Of a stretch of DNA of 64,000 nt, positions 34,003 to 43,287 are shown piece after piece. The first letter of the stretch is position 1. Each line of letters begins with the position of its first letter. Made by a program: the position numbers and the translations under genes. The notes beneath the pieces are model-generated. The model was not told where the DNA came from. It saw only the letters and a list, made by a program, of their open reading frames with translations, and made no database searches. Where the stretch lies: assembly GCF_002858745.1 (NCBI RefSeq), contig NZ_PJRO01000006.1, positions 124,001-188,000 on the forward strand, given 5' to 3'. This DNA comes from Mesorhizobium loti. Its GTDB lineage: Bacteria > Pseudomonadota > Alphaproteobacteria > Rhizobiales > Rhizobiaceae.

Positions 34003-34740
34003 ATGTTTGATCTGACCGGCCGCAAGGCGCTCGTCACCGGGGCCACCGGCGGCATCGGTGAATCCATTGCCAGAATACTTCATGCTCAAGGCGCAATCGT
34101 CGGCCTGCATGGCACGCGCGTTGAGAAGCTTGAAGCGCTTGCCGCTGAACTTGGCGACCGCGTCAAGCTTTTCCCGGCAAATCTGTCTGACCGCGATGAG
34201 GTCAAGGCGCTGGGCCAGAAGGCCGAAGCCGACCTTGAAGGCGTTGATATCCTGGTCAACAACGCTGGCATCACCAAGGACGGCCTGTTTGTGCGTATGT
34301 CGGATGCCGACTGGGACAGCGTGATCGAGGTCAATTTGACTGCTGTCTTCCGCCTGACCCGGGAGCTCACGCACCCGATGATGCGCCGCCGCTATGGCCG
34401 CATCATCAACATCACCTCCGTCGTCGGCATCACCGGCAACCCGGGGCAGGCCAACTATTGCGCCTCCAAAGCCGGCATGATCGGGTTTTCCAAATCGCTG
34501 GCGCAGGAGATCGCCACCCGCAACGTCACGGTCAACTGCGTCGCTCCCGGCTTCATCGAATCGGCCATGACCGACAAGCTGAACGACAAGCAGAAAGAAG
34601 CGATCATGGCCGCGATTCCCGCCAAGCGCATGGGGACAGGTGCCGAGGTCGCCTCCGCGGTGGCATATCTCGCTTCAGAGGAAGCGTCCTACGTGACGGG
34701 CCAGACTGTTCACGTCAACGGTGGCATGGCGATGATTTAA
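34003..34740 (+). CDS. fabG: 3-oxoacyl-ACP reductase
   Basis: NADPH-dependent SDR that reduces 3-oxoacyl-ACP in the elongation cycle, 245 residues. The cofactor loop is TGATGGIG (12-19), and the catalytic set is Ser139, Tyr152 and Lys156 in the ITSVVG and YCASKAG segments; the ending GQTVHVNGGMAMI is diagnostic for FabG. It lies 51 bases after fabD. After its stop a small GC stem (34746-34767) may attenuate read-through to acpP. Confidence 0.95.
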   Translation: MFDLTGRKALVTGATGGIGESIARILHAQGAIVGLHGTRVEKLEALAAELGDRVKLFPANLSDRDEVKALGQKAEADLEGVDILVNNAGITKDGLFVRMSDADWDSVIEVNLTAVFRLTRELTHPMMRRRYGRIINITSVVGITGNPGQANYCASKAGMIGFSKSLAQEIATRNVTVNCVAPGFIESAMTDKLNDKQKEAIMAAIPAKRMGTGAEVASAVAYLASEEASYVTGQTVHVNGGMAMI

Positions 34741-34745
34741 CATGC

Positions 34746-34767
34746 CGCCGCGACCAGTCGCGGCTTT
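34746..34767 (+). terminator. Weak hairpin after fabG
   Basis: GCCGCGAC faces GTCGCGGC across two bases, with TTT following. It may partly separate acpP from fabDG transcription, allowing higher acpP levels. Confidence 0.4.
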
Positions 34768-34944
34768 GGAAAACGATGCTTGTGCCTTGGATGCCGGCCC
34801 GTTTTCGTGTAATGCGGCCCGCAACCCGGCGGTTCGGGCAACAGCCGGCCTTAATTATCGTGTTTAAGTCCGGCTTATCTTTCAGCTTGATTAGCGGCAT
34901 TGTGCCCGCTAACGAAGACAGATCATAGAACGAAGGATGCCAAC

Positions 34945-35181
34945 ATGAGTGACACCGCAGAGCGCGTCAAAAAGATCGTTATCGAGCATCTGGGCGTCGA
35001 TGCCGACAAGGTGACGGAGCAGGCCTCCTTCATCGACGATCTCGGCGCGGACAGCCTCGACACGGTTGAGCTTGTCATGGCGTTCGAGGAAGAGTTCGGC
35101 GTAGAGATCCCGGACGATGCGGCCGAGACCATTCTCACGGTCGGCGACGCCGTGAAGTATATTGACAAGGCTTCGGCCTGA
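34945..35181 (+). CDS. acpP: Acyl carrier protein
   Basis: A 78-residue acidic, helical protein. Ser37 in [13 protein letters not shown] is the phosphopantetheine attachment site. It shuttles growing acyl chains among FabD, FabG and FabF. ATG 34945 follows CGAAGG. The 204-base gap from fabG probably contains an acpP promoter, which fits the high demand for this protein, but I could not fix -35/-10 boxes with confidence. Confidence 0.96.
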   Translation: MSDTAERVKKIVIEHLGVDADKVTEQASFIDDLGADSLDTVELVMAFEEEFGVEIPDDAAETILTVGDAVKYIDKASA

Positions 35182-35215
35182 TCTTTCCGGCAAAGGTCTT
35201 CGGGAAGGACTTGGA

Positions 35216-36478
35216 ATGAGGCGCGTCGTCGTTACGGGCCTCGGCCTGCTTTCGCCATTTGGCGTTGGGGTCGAGCACGGTTGGCGGGAACTGCTGAGCG
35301 GCCGTAGCGCCGCCAAGCGTGTCACCGAGTTTGAAGTCGAAGACCTTGCCTGCAAGATTGCGCATGTGATTCCGCGCGGCAATGGCGAGAACGGCACCTT
35401 CAATCCGGAGGCCGTTCTCGAACCCAAGGAATTGCGCAAGATCGGCGAATTCATCCTGTACGGGATTGCGGCCGCCGACGAAGCGCTGAAGGATTCGGGC
35501 TGGCAGCCGAAAACCCACGAAGAACAATGCGCAACCGGCGTCATGATCGGTTCGGGCATCGGTGGCATTGAGGGAATAGCCGAAAACGCCCTCATTCTTC
35601 AAGAAAAGGGGCCTCGCCGGATCAGCCCATTCTTCATTCCAGGCCAGATCATCAATCTCGTTTCCGGGCAGGTTTCAATCCGTCATGGGCTGAAAGGCCC
35701 TAATCACGCTGTGGTCACCGCCTGTTCGACCGGTGCGCACGCCATCGGCGACGCTGCTCGGCTGATCCAGTTCGGCGATGCCGACGTGATGGTGGCTGGC
35801 GGCGCCGAAGCACCGGTTACGCGCCTTTCGCTGGCTGGTTTTGCTGCTTGCCGCGCACTTTCCACTGAACGCAATGATACACCCGAAAAAGCGTCGCGCC
35901 CTTATGATCGTGACCGTGACGGTTTTGTCATGGGCGAGGGTGCCGGTGTCGTGGTTCTGGAAGAGCTGGAGCATGCCAAGGCGCGTGGAGCCAAGATTTA
36001 CGCCGAAGTTACCGGCTATGGCCTGACTGGCGATGCCCACCACATTACAGCGCCGGCCGAAGACGGCGATGGTGCCTTCCGCTGCATGTCCGCAGCGCTG
36101 AAGCGCGCCAGGCTGACGGCAGCCGATGTCGACTACATCAATGCACATGGCACTTCGACGATGGCCGACACCATCGAACTGGGGGCTGTTGAACGCCTGG
36201 TCGGAAACGCGGCCTCTAAAATATCGATGTCGTCCACGAAATCGTCGATCGGCCACCTGCTCGGTGCCGCTGGCGCCGCGGAAGCGATTTTTTCGATCCT
36301 CGCCATCCGCGACAACATCGCGCCAGCCACCATCAACCTGGATAATCCTGAACGCGAGACAGCGATCGACCTCGTTCCGAACACGCCGCGCAAGCGGCAG
36401 ATCGATGTCGCGCTGTCCAATTCCTTCGGTTTCGGCGGCACCAACGCATCGCTGGTCTTCCAGCGTTATAATGGCTGA
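35216..36478 (+). CDS. fabF: 3-oxoacyl-ACP synthase II
   Basis: Condensing enzyme of 420 residues that extends acyl-ACP with malonyl-ACP. The nucleophile is Cys170 in TACSTG, and the two active histidines lie in NAHGTST (about 311) and GHLLGAAG (about 347), which together define KAS II rather than KAS III. ATG 35216 follows GGAAG and lies 34 bases after acpP. Last gene of the fab cluster; mltG follows after 113 bases. Confidence 0.95.
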   Translation: MRRVVVTGLGLLSPFGVGVEHGWRELLSGRSAAKRVTEFEVEDLACKIAHVIPRGNGENGTFNPEAVLEPKELRKIGEFILYGIAAADEALKDSGWQPKTHEEQCATGVMIGSGIGGIEGIAENALILQEKGPRRISPFFIPGQIINLVSGQVSIRHGLKGPNHAVVTACSTGAHAIGDAARLIQFGDADVMVAGGAEAPVTRLSLAGFAACRALSTERNDTPEKASRPYDRDRDGFVMGEGAGVVVLEELEHAKARGAKIYAEVTGYGLTGDAHHITAPAEDGDGAFRCMSAALKRARLTAADVDYINAHGTSTMADTIELGAVERLVGNAASKISMSSTKSSIGHLLGAAGAAEAIFSILAIRDNIAPATINLDNPERETAIDLVPNTPRKRQIDVALSNSFGFGGTNASLVFQRYNG

Positions 36479-36591
36479 TTGACCGGCTTCTGCCGATCTC
36501 CCGACAGCCCTGGGGCGGACCAATCCGTCATTTTTGCCATATTCCCCTCTAATCTTGGGGAATTCGTCGATAGGACACACGGTAGCGCGCC

Positions 36592-37803
36592 ATGAACACT
36601 GCTCCGACGAACAACGAGGATGTCAGCCAGGCGGCCGCACAGACCACGCCGATCATCCCGAAGACCGCCAGCGAAGCGCTGCGCCCGGAAGCAGGCACGC
36701 CGCCTCCGGCCAAGCGGTCCCGCGCATCGCGCAGCCAGATCATCGTGTTCATGAACTTTCTTGTTTCCTGCGTGATGCTGGCGGTGATTGCGGCTGGCGC
36801 AGCAGTCTATTTCGGCAGACAGGAGTTTTTTGGCCAGGGGCCGTCAGCCAATGGCGATACCTTCCTCGTAAAGCAGAATAGCGGTGTGCAGGATATTGCC
36901 GATCAACTGGAGCGGCGTGGCTTGATCAGCGACGCACGCATTTTCCGGCTCGGTGTACGCGCCTATGCCAATGACCAGGCACTCAAGGCCGGCGAATATG
37001 AGATCAAGCCGCGCGCCTCAATGCGCGAGATCATGGACCTTCTGAAGAGCGGCAAGTCGGTGATGTATTCGCTGACGATTCCGGAAGGCTTGACCGTCCA
37101 GCAGGCGTTCCAGCGGGTCGCCACTGCAGAGGCTCTGACCGGCGATATGCCGGCAAGCCAGCCACCGGAAGGCAGCCTGGCCACTGACACGCTGCGTTTC
37201 ACGCGTGGCGCCACCCGTCAGCAGATGGTGGACAAGCTGCTGGCGGATCAGAAGGAACTTGTCGAGGAAATCTGGAAACGCCGGTCAACCGATCTGCCGC
37301 TAGCCAACATCGACGAATTCGTCACGCTTGCTTCGATCGTGGAGAAGGAGACGGGCCGCAGCGACGAGCGCTCGCGGGTGGCAGCCGTTTTCCTGAACCG
37401 TCTGGGCAAGGGAATGCGGCTACAGTCCGACCCGACCATCATCTACGGCCTGTTCGGTGGCAAGGGCAAACCGGGAGACCGGCCGATCTATCAGTCGGAC
37501 ATCGACAAGCAGACACCGTACAATACCTACCAGATCAATGGCCTGCCGCCGACACCGATCGCCAATCCCGGACGCGCATCGCTTGAAGCCGTGGCCAATC
37601 CGTCGAAGACGAAGGACCTGTATTTCGTTGCCGACGGCAATGGCGGCCATGTGTTCGCTGAAACCCTTGACGACCATAACCAGAACGTCGTGCGCTATCG
37701 CGCCTTGATGAAGAAACAGGCAGAGGAAGCGGCCAAGGCCGGAAATGCCACGCAGCCTGCCGCAAATGGTGCGGCGGCAACCGGGACCGACACGGTCCAA
37801 TAA
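36592..37803 (+). CDS. mltG: Endolytic murein transglycosylase
   Basis: Inner-membrane enzyme that cleaves nascent glycan strands and so ends peptidoglycan polymerisation; 403 residues. A cytoplasmic, Ala/Pro-rich N terminus of 45 residues precedes one transmembrane helix (about 47-72). The periplasmic YceG domain has the LysM-like part and the catalytic Glu in ASIVEKETGR, then FLNRLGKGMRLQSDPTIIYG and YNTYQINGLPPTPI, all diagnostic. The C-terminal tail is Ala-rich and low in complexity. It sits downstream of fabF with yicC and gmk after it, a common alphaproteobacterial order. Confidence 0.94.
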   Translation: MNTAPTNNEDVSQAAAQTTPIIPKTASEALRPEAGTPPPAKRSRASRSQIIVFMNFLVSCVMLAVIAAGAAVYFGRQEFFGQGPSANGDTFLVKQNSGVQDIADQLERRGLISDARIFRLGVRAYANDQALKAGEYEIKPRASMREIMDLLKSGKSVMYSLTIPEGLTVQQAFQRVATAEALTGDMPASQPPEGSLATDTLRFTRGATRQQMVDKLLADQKELVEEIWKRRSTDLPLANIDEFVTLASIVEKETGRSDERSRVAAVFLNRLGKGMRLQSDPTIIYGLFGGKGKPGDRPIYQSDIDKQTPYNTYQINGLPPTPIANPGRASLEAVANPSKTKDLYFVADGNGGHVFAETLDDHNQNVVRYRALMKKQAEEAAKAGNATQPAANGAAATGTDTVQ

Positions 37804-37825
37804 AGGCGCTTTTGGGGGGCGGGAC

Positions 37826-38716
37826 ATGAATTTGCAAAGCATGACCGGCTTCGCACGCGCGGCCGCTGATCATCAGGGCACTGCCATTGCCTGGGAGGTA
37901 AAGTCGGTCAACGGCAAAAGTGTCGAGGCCAGGTTGCGTCTGCCGCCAGGCTTCGACCGGCTTGAGCTGGTCGTTCGTCAAGCGGTGCAGAAGCGCTTTG
38001 CGCGCGGAAATTTCCAGGCAACCTTGACGATCGGGCGTGCGAGCAACCAGGCAGCCCAGCCGGTGGTCAACGAGGCCTTTCTGAAGGATGTAGCTGGTCT
38101 CGCCAAGCGCCTGCAGGAGCAGTTTGGCGCTGCGCCTGCGACAGCCGACGGACTGCTTTCCCTGCGTGGTGTGCTGGACGTGCCCGAGACGGCAGAAACC
38201 GAGGAGACGCGGGCAGCGCTTGACGCTGTGATCGGGTGCGCGCTCGATGAAGCCCTGGCTGGCCTCGTCAAAGCCCGCGAAGGCGAGGGAGAGGCGTTGC
38301 GTGTTCTGCTTTCCGACCAACTCGACGCAATCGAAACATTGACACTTCGCGCTGAAGCGGATCCATCGCGCCAACCGACGGCGATCCGTGAACGGATTGC
38401 CGAGCAGGTTCGGCTATTGATGGATGTCGGTGCGGGGTTGGACGAGACCAGGCTTCATATGGAAGCGGCATTCCTCGCCACGAAGGCCGACATCCGCGAG
38501 GAGATCGACCGGCTGAAGACACATGTGGCATCGGGCAGAACTCTACTTTCCACTGGAGGTGCCATCGGTCGCAAGCTCGATTTTCTCGCGCAGGAATTCA
38601 ACCGCGAATCGAATACCTTGTGTTCGAAATCGAATGCAGCCGCAGTCACCGCAATCGGGTTGGAACTGAAGGCCGTTGTCGACCAGTTTCGCGAACAGGT
38701 CCAGAATCTGGAGTAA
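37826..38716 (+). CDS. YicC/YloC family endoribonuclease
   Basis: A 296-residue protein beginning MNLQSMTGFARAA, the family start. The N-terminal domain and the C-terminal DUF1732 region (ending GLELKAVVDQFREQVQNLE) are both present, with the conserved EFNRESNTLCSKS segment near 258-270. YicC proteins are reported to act in RNA turnover as endoribonucleases. It is placed between mltG and gmk with 22 and three base gaps, so all three are probably co-transcribed. Confidence 0.92.
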   Translation: MNLQSMTGFARAAADHQGTAIAWEVKSVNGKSVEARLRLPPGFDRLELVVRQAVQKRFARGNFQATLTIGRASNQAAQPVVNEAFLKDVAGLAKRLQEQFGAAPATADGLLSLRGVLDVPETAETEETRAALDAVIGCALDEALAGLVKAREGEGEALRVLLSDQLDAIETLTLRAEADPSRQPTAIRERIAEQVRLLMDVGAGLDETRLHMEAAFLATKADIREEIDRLKTHVASGRTLLSTGGAIGRKLDFLAQEFNRESNTLCSKSNAAAVTAIGLELKAVVDQFREQVQNLE

Positions 38717-38719
38717 CAG

Positions 38720-39373
38720 ATGGCCGTCAAGGACACCGGTTCCCGCATCCGCCGTCGGGGCCTGATGCTTGTTCTGTCGTCACCCTCGGGGGCCGGCAAG
38801 TCGACAATCGCGCGCAATCTCATCGAGAGCGACCAGGGCTTCGAACTTTCGGTCTCGGTCACCACCCGCCCGCGCCGCGGCAGTGAAATCGACGGCATTC
38901 ACTATCATTTCCGGCCGCGTCGCGAATTCGAACTGCTGCGTGACAATGACGAGCTGCTTGAATGGGCGGAAGTGCATGGGAATTTCTACGCGACCCCGCG
39001 CGAGCCTGCTGAACGCGCCATGGCTGAAGGGCGCGACATGCTCTTCGATATCGATTGGCAAGGTGCCAAGCAGCTCAAGGAGAAGATGCGCGGCGATATC
39101 GTTTCGGTCTTTATCCTGCCGCCGTCGATGAAAGAACTGAAGGCGCGCTTGAAGCGTCGGGCGGAGGACCAGGAACAGGTGATCGAAACGCGGCTGAAAA
39201 ATGCGCGTACCGAGATCGAGCACTGGACAGAATACGACTTCGTCATCGTCAATGACGATCTCGACCGTGCCTTTACGGAAGTACGTGCCATTGTTGCCGC
39301 CGAACGCCTGCGCCGCGACCGCAGGCCGGGACTGTTCGATTTTGTCTCGGGTCTTCTGGATGAAGCCGTTTAA
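38720..39373 (+). CDS. gmk: Guanylate kinase
   Basis: Converts GMP and ATP to GDP and ADP; 217 residues. The P-loop is SPSGAGKST (21-29), the GMP-binding region has [12 protein letters not shown] and the lid holds the [17 protein letters not shown] motif. The start ATG is three bases after the yicC stop. Final gene of the mltG-yicC-gmk run. Confidence 0.95.
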   Translation: MAVKDTGSRIRRRGLMLVLSSPSGAGKSTIARNLIESDQGFELSVSVTTRPRRGSEIDGIHYHFRPRREFELLRDNDELLEWAEVHGNFYATPREPAERAMAEGRDMLFDIDWQGAKQLKEKMRGDIVSVFILPPSMKELKARLKRRAEDQEQVIETRLKNARTEIEHWTEYDFVIVNDDLDRAFTEVRAIVAAERLRRDRRPGLFDFVSGLLDEAV

Positions 39374-39530
39374 GGCATTTGGCGCGAGGGGGGCGAGACC
39401 AAGCGTTCTCTGCCGGAAGATCGCTCGCGCGCCAATCGGGATCGAGGCAGTTCTCGACTCAGTGAAGCCTTGTTATGCTTCTGCTTGGCACTGGCCCGCG
39501 CCTCCGCCCTCCATCCGGGAAGCATTGTCC

Positions 39531-39608
39531 ATGCGGGGTCTCCTACTCATCGAACCAACTGTTCGAGCACCGCGCATAAGGAGGGATTGCGAAGTTCGCT
39601 CGCAATAG
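39531..39608 (+). CDS. Possible 25-codon leader ORF before the mini DnaB-like gene
   Basis: ATG 39531 opens 25 codons (MRGLLLIEPTV...) that end in TAG at 39606-39608. That TAG begins the TAGGAGGT Shine-Dalgarno of the next gene, whose ATG is ten bases on. GGGAAG lies about nine bases upstream. Such geometry fits translational coupling, but the ORF is too short to judge and may be chance. Confidence 0.3.
   Translation: MRGLLLIEPTVRAPRIRRDCEVRSQ
39586..39606 (+). promoter_or_regulatory. Hairpin next to a strong Shine-Dalgarno
   Basis: ATTGCGA (39586-39592) pairs with TCGCAAT (39600-39606) and abuts AGGAGGT (39607-39613). A second SD-like AAGGAGGG lies on the other side of the stem at 39578. 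The layout could modulate translation initiation. Confidence 0.4.
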
Positions 39609-39618
39609 GAGGTTTTCG

Positions 39619-40332
39619 ATGAAGCTTTCCGTTCCTGCATATCAGTTGAAACGACAAGCCAAGCGTTTGTCACGCGAGGAAAAAATCCCGCTTCATGCCG
39701 CGCTCGACCGCACTGCAGCCAGGCAAGGGTTTGCGGGCTGGAGTTTGCTGGCATCCAAACACGAGACGATGCCGGCAGCCGGCAGGTTGCTCACCCTGCT
39801 GCAGCCGGGCGACCTGCTGCTCGTCGGGGCTCGTCCGGGACAGGGCAAGACGCTTTTCAGTCTCGAACTGGCAGTCGAGGTGATGAAATCGGGTCGCCGT
39901 AGCGCGTTTTTTTCACTCGAATACACGCATAAGGACATTCTTGGTCGATTTCAGGCCCTTGGCGTTGAATCAGCCCAGTTCGATCGCCAATTCGAATTCG
40001 ATGGCTCTGACGCCATCGACGCCGATTACATGATGGCTGCACTCGCGGCAGCGCCCAGTGGCACGCTTGTTGTTGTCGACTATTTGCAACTGCTCGATCA
40101 GAAGCGTGAGAGCCCCAATCTGGTTGACCAGGTTAGCAAGATAAGATCGTTCGCTCGAGACAAGGGACTGATCTTCGTCTTCATCTCCCAGATCGACCGC
40201 TCATACGATCCTGCGAACAAGCCGTTTCCGGATCTCGACGATGTCCGCCTGCCGAACCCACTGGATCTCGGGCTGTTCGACAAGGCGTGTTTCCTGAGCA
40301 ATGGACACGTCCGGTTCAAAGCCTTGAACTGA
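39619..40332 (+). CDS. Miniature DnaB-like RecA-fold ATPase
   Basis: A 237-residue protein with a replicative-helicase-like RecA core and no DnaB N-terminal or primase-binding domain. Walker A is GARPGQGKT (70-78), Walker B is VVVDYLQLL (150-158) and the SQID motif at 190-193 matches DnaB sensor regions. Residues 1-55 form a short helical module (KRQAKRLSREEKIPLHAALDR...ARQGFAGWSLLAS) similar to the helical heads of several small bacterial proteins. AGGAGG lies five bases before the ATG. Loading and partner regions are missing, so it may be a regulator or a RadA/KaiC-like ATPase rather than a helicase. Convergent with rsmA. Confidence 0.65.
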   Translation: MKLSVPAYQLKRQAKRLSREEKIPLHAALDRTAARQGFAGWSLLASKHETMPAAGRLLTLLQPGDLLLVGARPGQGKTLFSLELAVEVMKSGRRSAFFSLEYTHKDILGRFQALGVESAQFDRQFEFDGSDAIDADYMMAALAAAPSGTLVVVDYLQLLDQKRESPNLVDQVSKIRSFARDKGLIFVFISQIDRSYDPANKPFPDLDDVRLPNPLDLGLFDKACFLSNGHVRFKALN

Positions 40333-40389
40333 GGTTCGGCAAATAAGTGAGCCGGCTACGTTGTGCGCGAAGGCCTGTAGAACCGAGGC

Positions 40390-41220
40390 TCAGCCATCCA
40401 GCAGGTTCGTCAACAGCACGAATTCTTCGACGCTGAGCGTCTCGGCACGGCGGGTCGGATCGATTTCGGCCCGTTCCAGCAATTTTTCGCCGCCGAGGCT
40501 TTTGAGACTCTGCCGCAGCATCTTGCGACGCTGACCGAAGGCCGCTTCGGTAACGCGGCCGAGCTTCTTCACATCCGCGGGTAAGGGGGCTTCGCGTGGC
40601 ACCAGATGCACGACGGACGATGTTACCTTGGGTGGTGGTGTAAACGCCTGGGGCGGTACATCGAATGCGATTTTCGCCTCCGTCCGCCAGCCGGCCAGAA
40701 CACCAAGCCTGCCAAAAGCACTGGAGTTGGCTTTTGCGACGATTCGCTGGGCCACTTCGCGCTGAAACATCAGCGTCAGCGACTGGTAGAAAGGCGGCCA
40801 CCTGTCGACGGTTAGCCAGCGAATGAGTAATTCGGTGCCGATGTTGTAAGGCAGGTTCGCGATGATCTTGACCGGGCCATCCGTCACCACGGTCGCGAAA
40901 TTGGTCTTGAGTGCATCGCCTGAAATAACGTCCAACCGCCCTGGATAATGATCCGACACCTCGGAAAGTGCCGCGAGGCAGCGCTCGTCACGCTCGATGG
41001 CGACAACGCGACCGGCTCCTTGCAGAAGCAGGGCGCGGGTCAGTCCGCCGGGCCCAGGACCAACCTCGATAACTGTCGCCTGGGTCAGATCGCCTGCGGT
41101 TCGCGCCACTTTGCCGGTCAGGTTCAGGTCGAGCAGGAAGTTCTGACCGAGCGCTTTCTTGGCCTGCAGGCCGTGGCGTTCGATGACCTCTCGAAGCGGC
41201 GGCAATCCATCAGCGCTCAT
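40390..41220 (-). CDS. rsmA: 16S rRNA (adenine1518/1519-N6)-dimethyltransferase
   Basis: KsgA-type methyltransferase that dimethylates two adenines of 16S rRNA helix 45 late in 30S assembly; 276 residues. The opening GQNFLLD, the SAM motif VGPGPGGLT and the catalytic NLPYN are in order, and the SSVVHLVPR segment begins the C-terminal domain. ATG 41220 overlaps the pdxA stop by four bases (ATGA). Last gene of the minus-strand run from lptF. Confidence 0.95.
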   Translation of the reverse strand: MSADGLPPLREVIERHGLQAKKALGQNFLLDLNLTGKVARTAGDLTQATVIEVGPGPGGLTRALLLQGAGRVVAIERDERCLAALSEVSDHYPGRLDVISGDALKTNFATVVTDGPVKIIANLPYNIGTELLIRWLTVDRWPPFYQSLTLMFQREVAQRIVAKANSSAFGRLGVLAGWRTEAKIAFDVPPQAFTPPPKVTSSVVHLVPREAPLPADVKKLGRVTEAAFGQRRKMLRQSLKSLGGEKLLERAEIDPTRRAETLSVEEFVLLTNLLDG

Positions 41221-42239
41221 ACTTGCGCTCCGGTATTGCCAGCCAGTTCTGCAGCCAGTTTGAGCGCGGCAATCAAACTGTCCGGTCGCGCGATGCCGCG
41301 GCCTGCGATATCGAAGGCTGTGCCATGATCCGGCGAAGTGCGAATGAATGGCAAGCCGAGAGTTACATTGACGGCTTCGTCAAAAGCCAGAGTCTTTGCC
41401 GGTATCAGGGCCTGATCGTGGTACATGCAAAGCGCAACATCGTAGCCGGCCCGGGCGCGTCGATGGAAAAGCGTATCAGCTGGCAATGGACCGTGTGCAT
41501 CGATGCCTTCCGAGCGGAGTGCTTTGACGGCAGGAGCGACGATTTCCTCGTCCTCCTTGCCCATGGAGCCGCCTTCGCCGGCATGAGGGTTGAGGCCCGC
41601 AATGGCAAGGCGGGGCGTATCGATGCCGAAGCGATCCCTCAGGTCCCGTGCGGTGACGCGGGCCGTCTCCACGATCAGGTCGGTGGTGAGCACCCTTGGC
41701 ACCAAGGCAAGTGGAATGTGGATGGTGACGGGAACAGTGCGCAAGTCTGGCCCCGCCAACAGCATGACCGGCGTTACTGTCTGACCTGTGTGCCCGGCGG
41801 CAAGATGCGCCAGATATTCGGTGTGTCCCGGAAAGTTGAAACCGGCATCGTAGAGCGGCTTCTTTGCTATGGGGCAGGTGACAACCCCTGCGGCGCGCCC
41901 GGCAAAACTATCCGCAACCGCTCGGTCGATTGCCTCGACGACGCCTTCGGCATTGACGGAGTCAGGACGGCCGACCGTATCGAGGAATTTCGCTTTCAGC
42001 GGAACGACTGGCAGGGCATCTGCGAATATGGCACGTGCCTCTCCCGGTGTCGTTTCGGCGATCGGGACATTGGCGCCGACGATCTGGTCGCGAGCGGCGA
42101 CCAAAGTCGGGTCTGCAAGCAGGTAGAAGGCAGGAAGCCCCAGGTCTTTGCGGCGCTTCCAAGCCGCCAGTGCGATCTCCGGGCCGATGCCCGATGGATC
42201 GCCGACACTCAAAGCGAGTGGAAGTCTGACTCCGCGCAC
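41217..42239 (-). CDS. pdxA: 4-hydroxythreonine-4-phosphate dehydrogenase
   Basis: Vitamin B6 biosynthesis enzyme, NAD-dependent and metal-dependent, 340 residues. Diagnostic segments are [11 protein letters not shown] near the start, FPGHTEYLA with its metal His, [19 protein letters not shown] and [11 protein letters not shown] with the last metal His. It is coupled to rsmA and follows surA by six bases, the well-known surA-pdxA-ksgA order. Confidence 0.95.
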   Translation of the reverse strand: MRGVRLPLALSVGDPSGIGPEIALAAWKRRKDLGLPAFYLLADPTLVAARDQIVGANVPIAETTPGEARAIFADALPVVPLKAKFLDTVGRPDSVNAEGVVEAIDRAVADSFAGRAAGVVTCPIAKKPLYDAGFNFPGHTEYLAHLAAGHTGQTVTPVMLLAGPDLRTVPVTIHIPLALVPRVLTTDLIVETARVTARDLRDRFGIDTPRLAIAGLNPHAGEGGSMGKEDEEIVAPAVKALRSEGIDAHGPLPADTLFHRRARAGYDVALCMYHDQALIPAKTLAFDEAVNVTLGLPFIRTSPDHGTAFDIAGRGIARPDSLIAALKLAAELAGNTGAQV

Positions 42240-42245
42240 GGTCCG

Positions 42246-43181
42246 TCAGCGCTGTACGATGACGGCTTTGGCTTTCAGCTCGGAGACATATTTTTTGCTG
42301 AGCTCGTCGGCAGCATCGTCCTTCTTTCCACCGAGGCCTTCGTTCTGGAGCATCAGCTGGGCAGTCTTGTCATCCGAGACCTCACGCGCCGAGCAGATGC
42401 CGATGAACTCGATGCCGCGATCGGTTTCACGCACGTTGGTGGCACCACCGGTTTTTGTCGCCTTGATCTGATCCGCCCAGTCTGCCGGCAGCTGTGGCGC
42501 GAGCACGCGGCCAAGATCGCGAACGGTTACGTCGATGAGGCCCTTGGCGAATTCGCGCGTCGTGCCGCAGCCGTTGAAACGGGCGCGCATGGCTTCGGCC
42601 TCGCGCTTGCGCTTGGCCATCAGTGCGCCTCGCTCGGCAGCCGGTACGACGAAAATCACCTGTTGCAGCAGATATTCGGTGGCGGATGGCTTGTTGCCGC
42701 CCTTCTGCAGCATCTTGCGCACGGCGTCCTGTTCGCTCATGCCGCCACCGCCCTGCTCGGAGCGGTAGCGCATGCTGAGCGCCTGGTTCCAGGCCATCTG
42801 CGCGCGAATGAACTCCTTGAAATGCTGTTTGGTGACACCCGACTTGTCCATGACGCCGTCGAGCTGTGCCAATTGCATCTTGTTGTTGGAGGCAAAGCGC
42901 GCGTAGGCCTCGTTCACCTGCTGGTCGGAGATGCGGACACCCAGGCGCCTCGCTTCAGCCAGACGCAGCGTTTGCTCGACCATCTCGTTGGCGGCGTCAC
43001 CCTTGCGCTTTTGCAGGCGCAGGAAAGCAGCACGATGCTGGATATCGCCTGTGGTGATGGCGACATTGTTGACGACATACTTGATTTCGCTGGCGAAGGC
43101 CAGTTGGGACATCGCCGTCAGCGAAACGCCCGCGGTTGCAACCAGAAGCGCAAGGCTCACGGAAAAGAGCTGTTTCCTCAT
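42246..43181 (-). CDS. SurA-like periplasmic folding factor
   Basis: A 311-residue exported protein with a signal peptide (1-30, ending LAFA). It begins SEIKYVVNNVAITTGDIQ, the SurA N-domain hallmark, and holds one region (about 165-270) of parvulin-like character, but without a complete PpiC active site I can mark. Its placement between lptD and pdxA is that of surA, and its probable role is delivering outer membrane proteins, including LptD, to the BAM complex. ATG 43181 was chosen at the signal; the open frame extends 12 codons further up. Confidence 0.8.
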   Translation of the reverse strand: MRKQLFSVSLALLVATAGVSLTAMSQLAFASEIKYVVNNVAITTGDIQHRAAFLRLQKRKGDAANEMVEQTLRLAEARRLGVRISDQQVNEAYARFASNNKMQLAQLDGVMDKSGVTKQHFKEFIRAQMAWNQALSMRYRSEQGGGGMSEQDAVRKMLQKGGNKPSATEYLLQQVIFVVPAAERGALMAKRKREAEAMRARFNGCGTTREFAKGLIDVTVRDLGRVLAPQLPADWADQIKATKTGGATNVRETDRGIEFIGICSAREVSDDKTAQLMLQNEGLGGKKDDAADELSKKYVSELKAKAVIVQR

Positions 43182-43287
43182 CGTCTCTGTTCCAAATCCA
43201 TTTCGGTTCCGGCCCATCGCTGAGCCGGATACAATTTTCCCATGCCCGTCCTATGCGGCGAAACCATGTCCTGCAAGGGGGTATGGT

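Noticed and set aside
41223..43223. 666-codon plus-strand frame over pdxA and the surA-like gene
   Set aside because: Opposes two convincing genes with family motifs and overlaps their junction; shadow frame.
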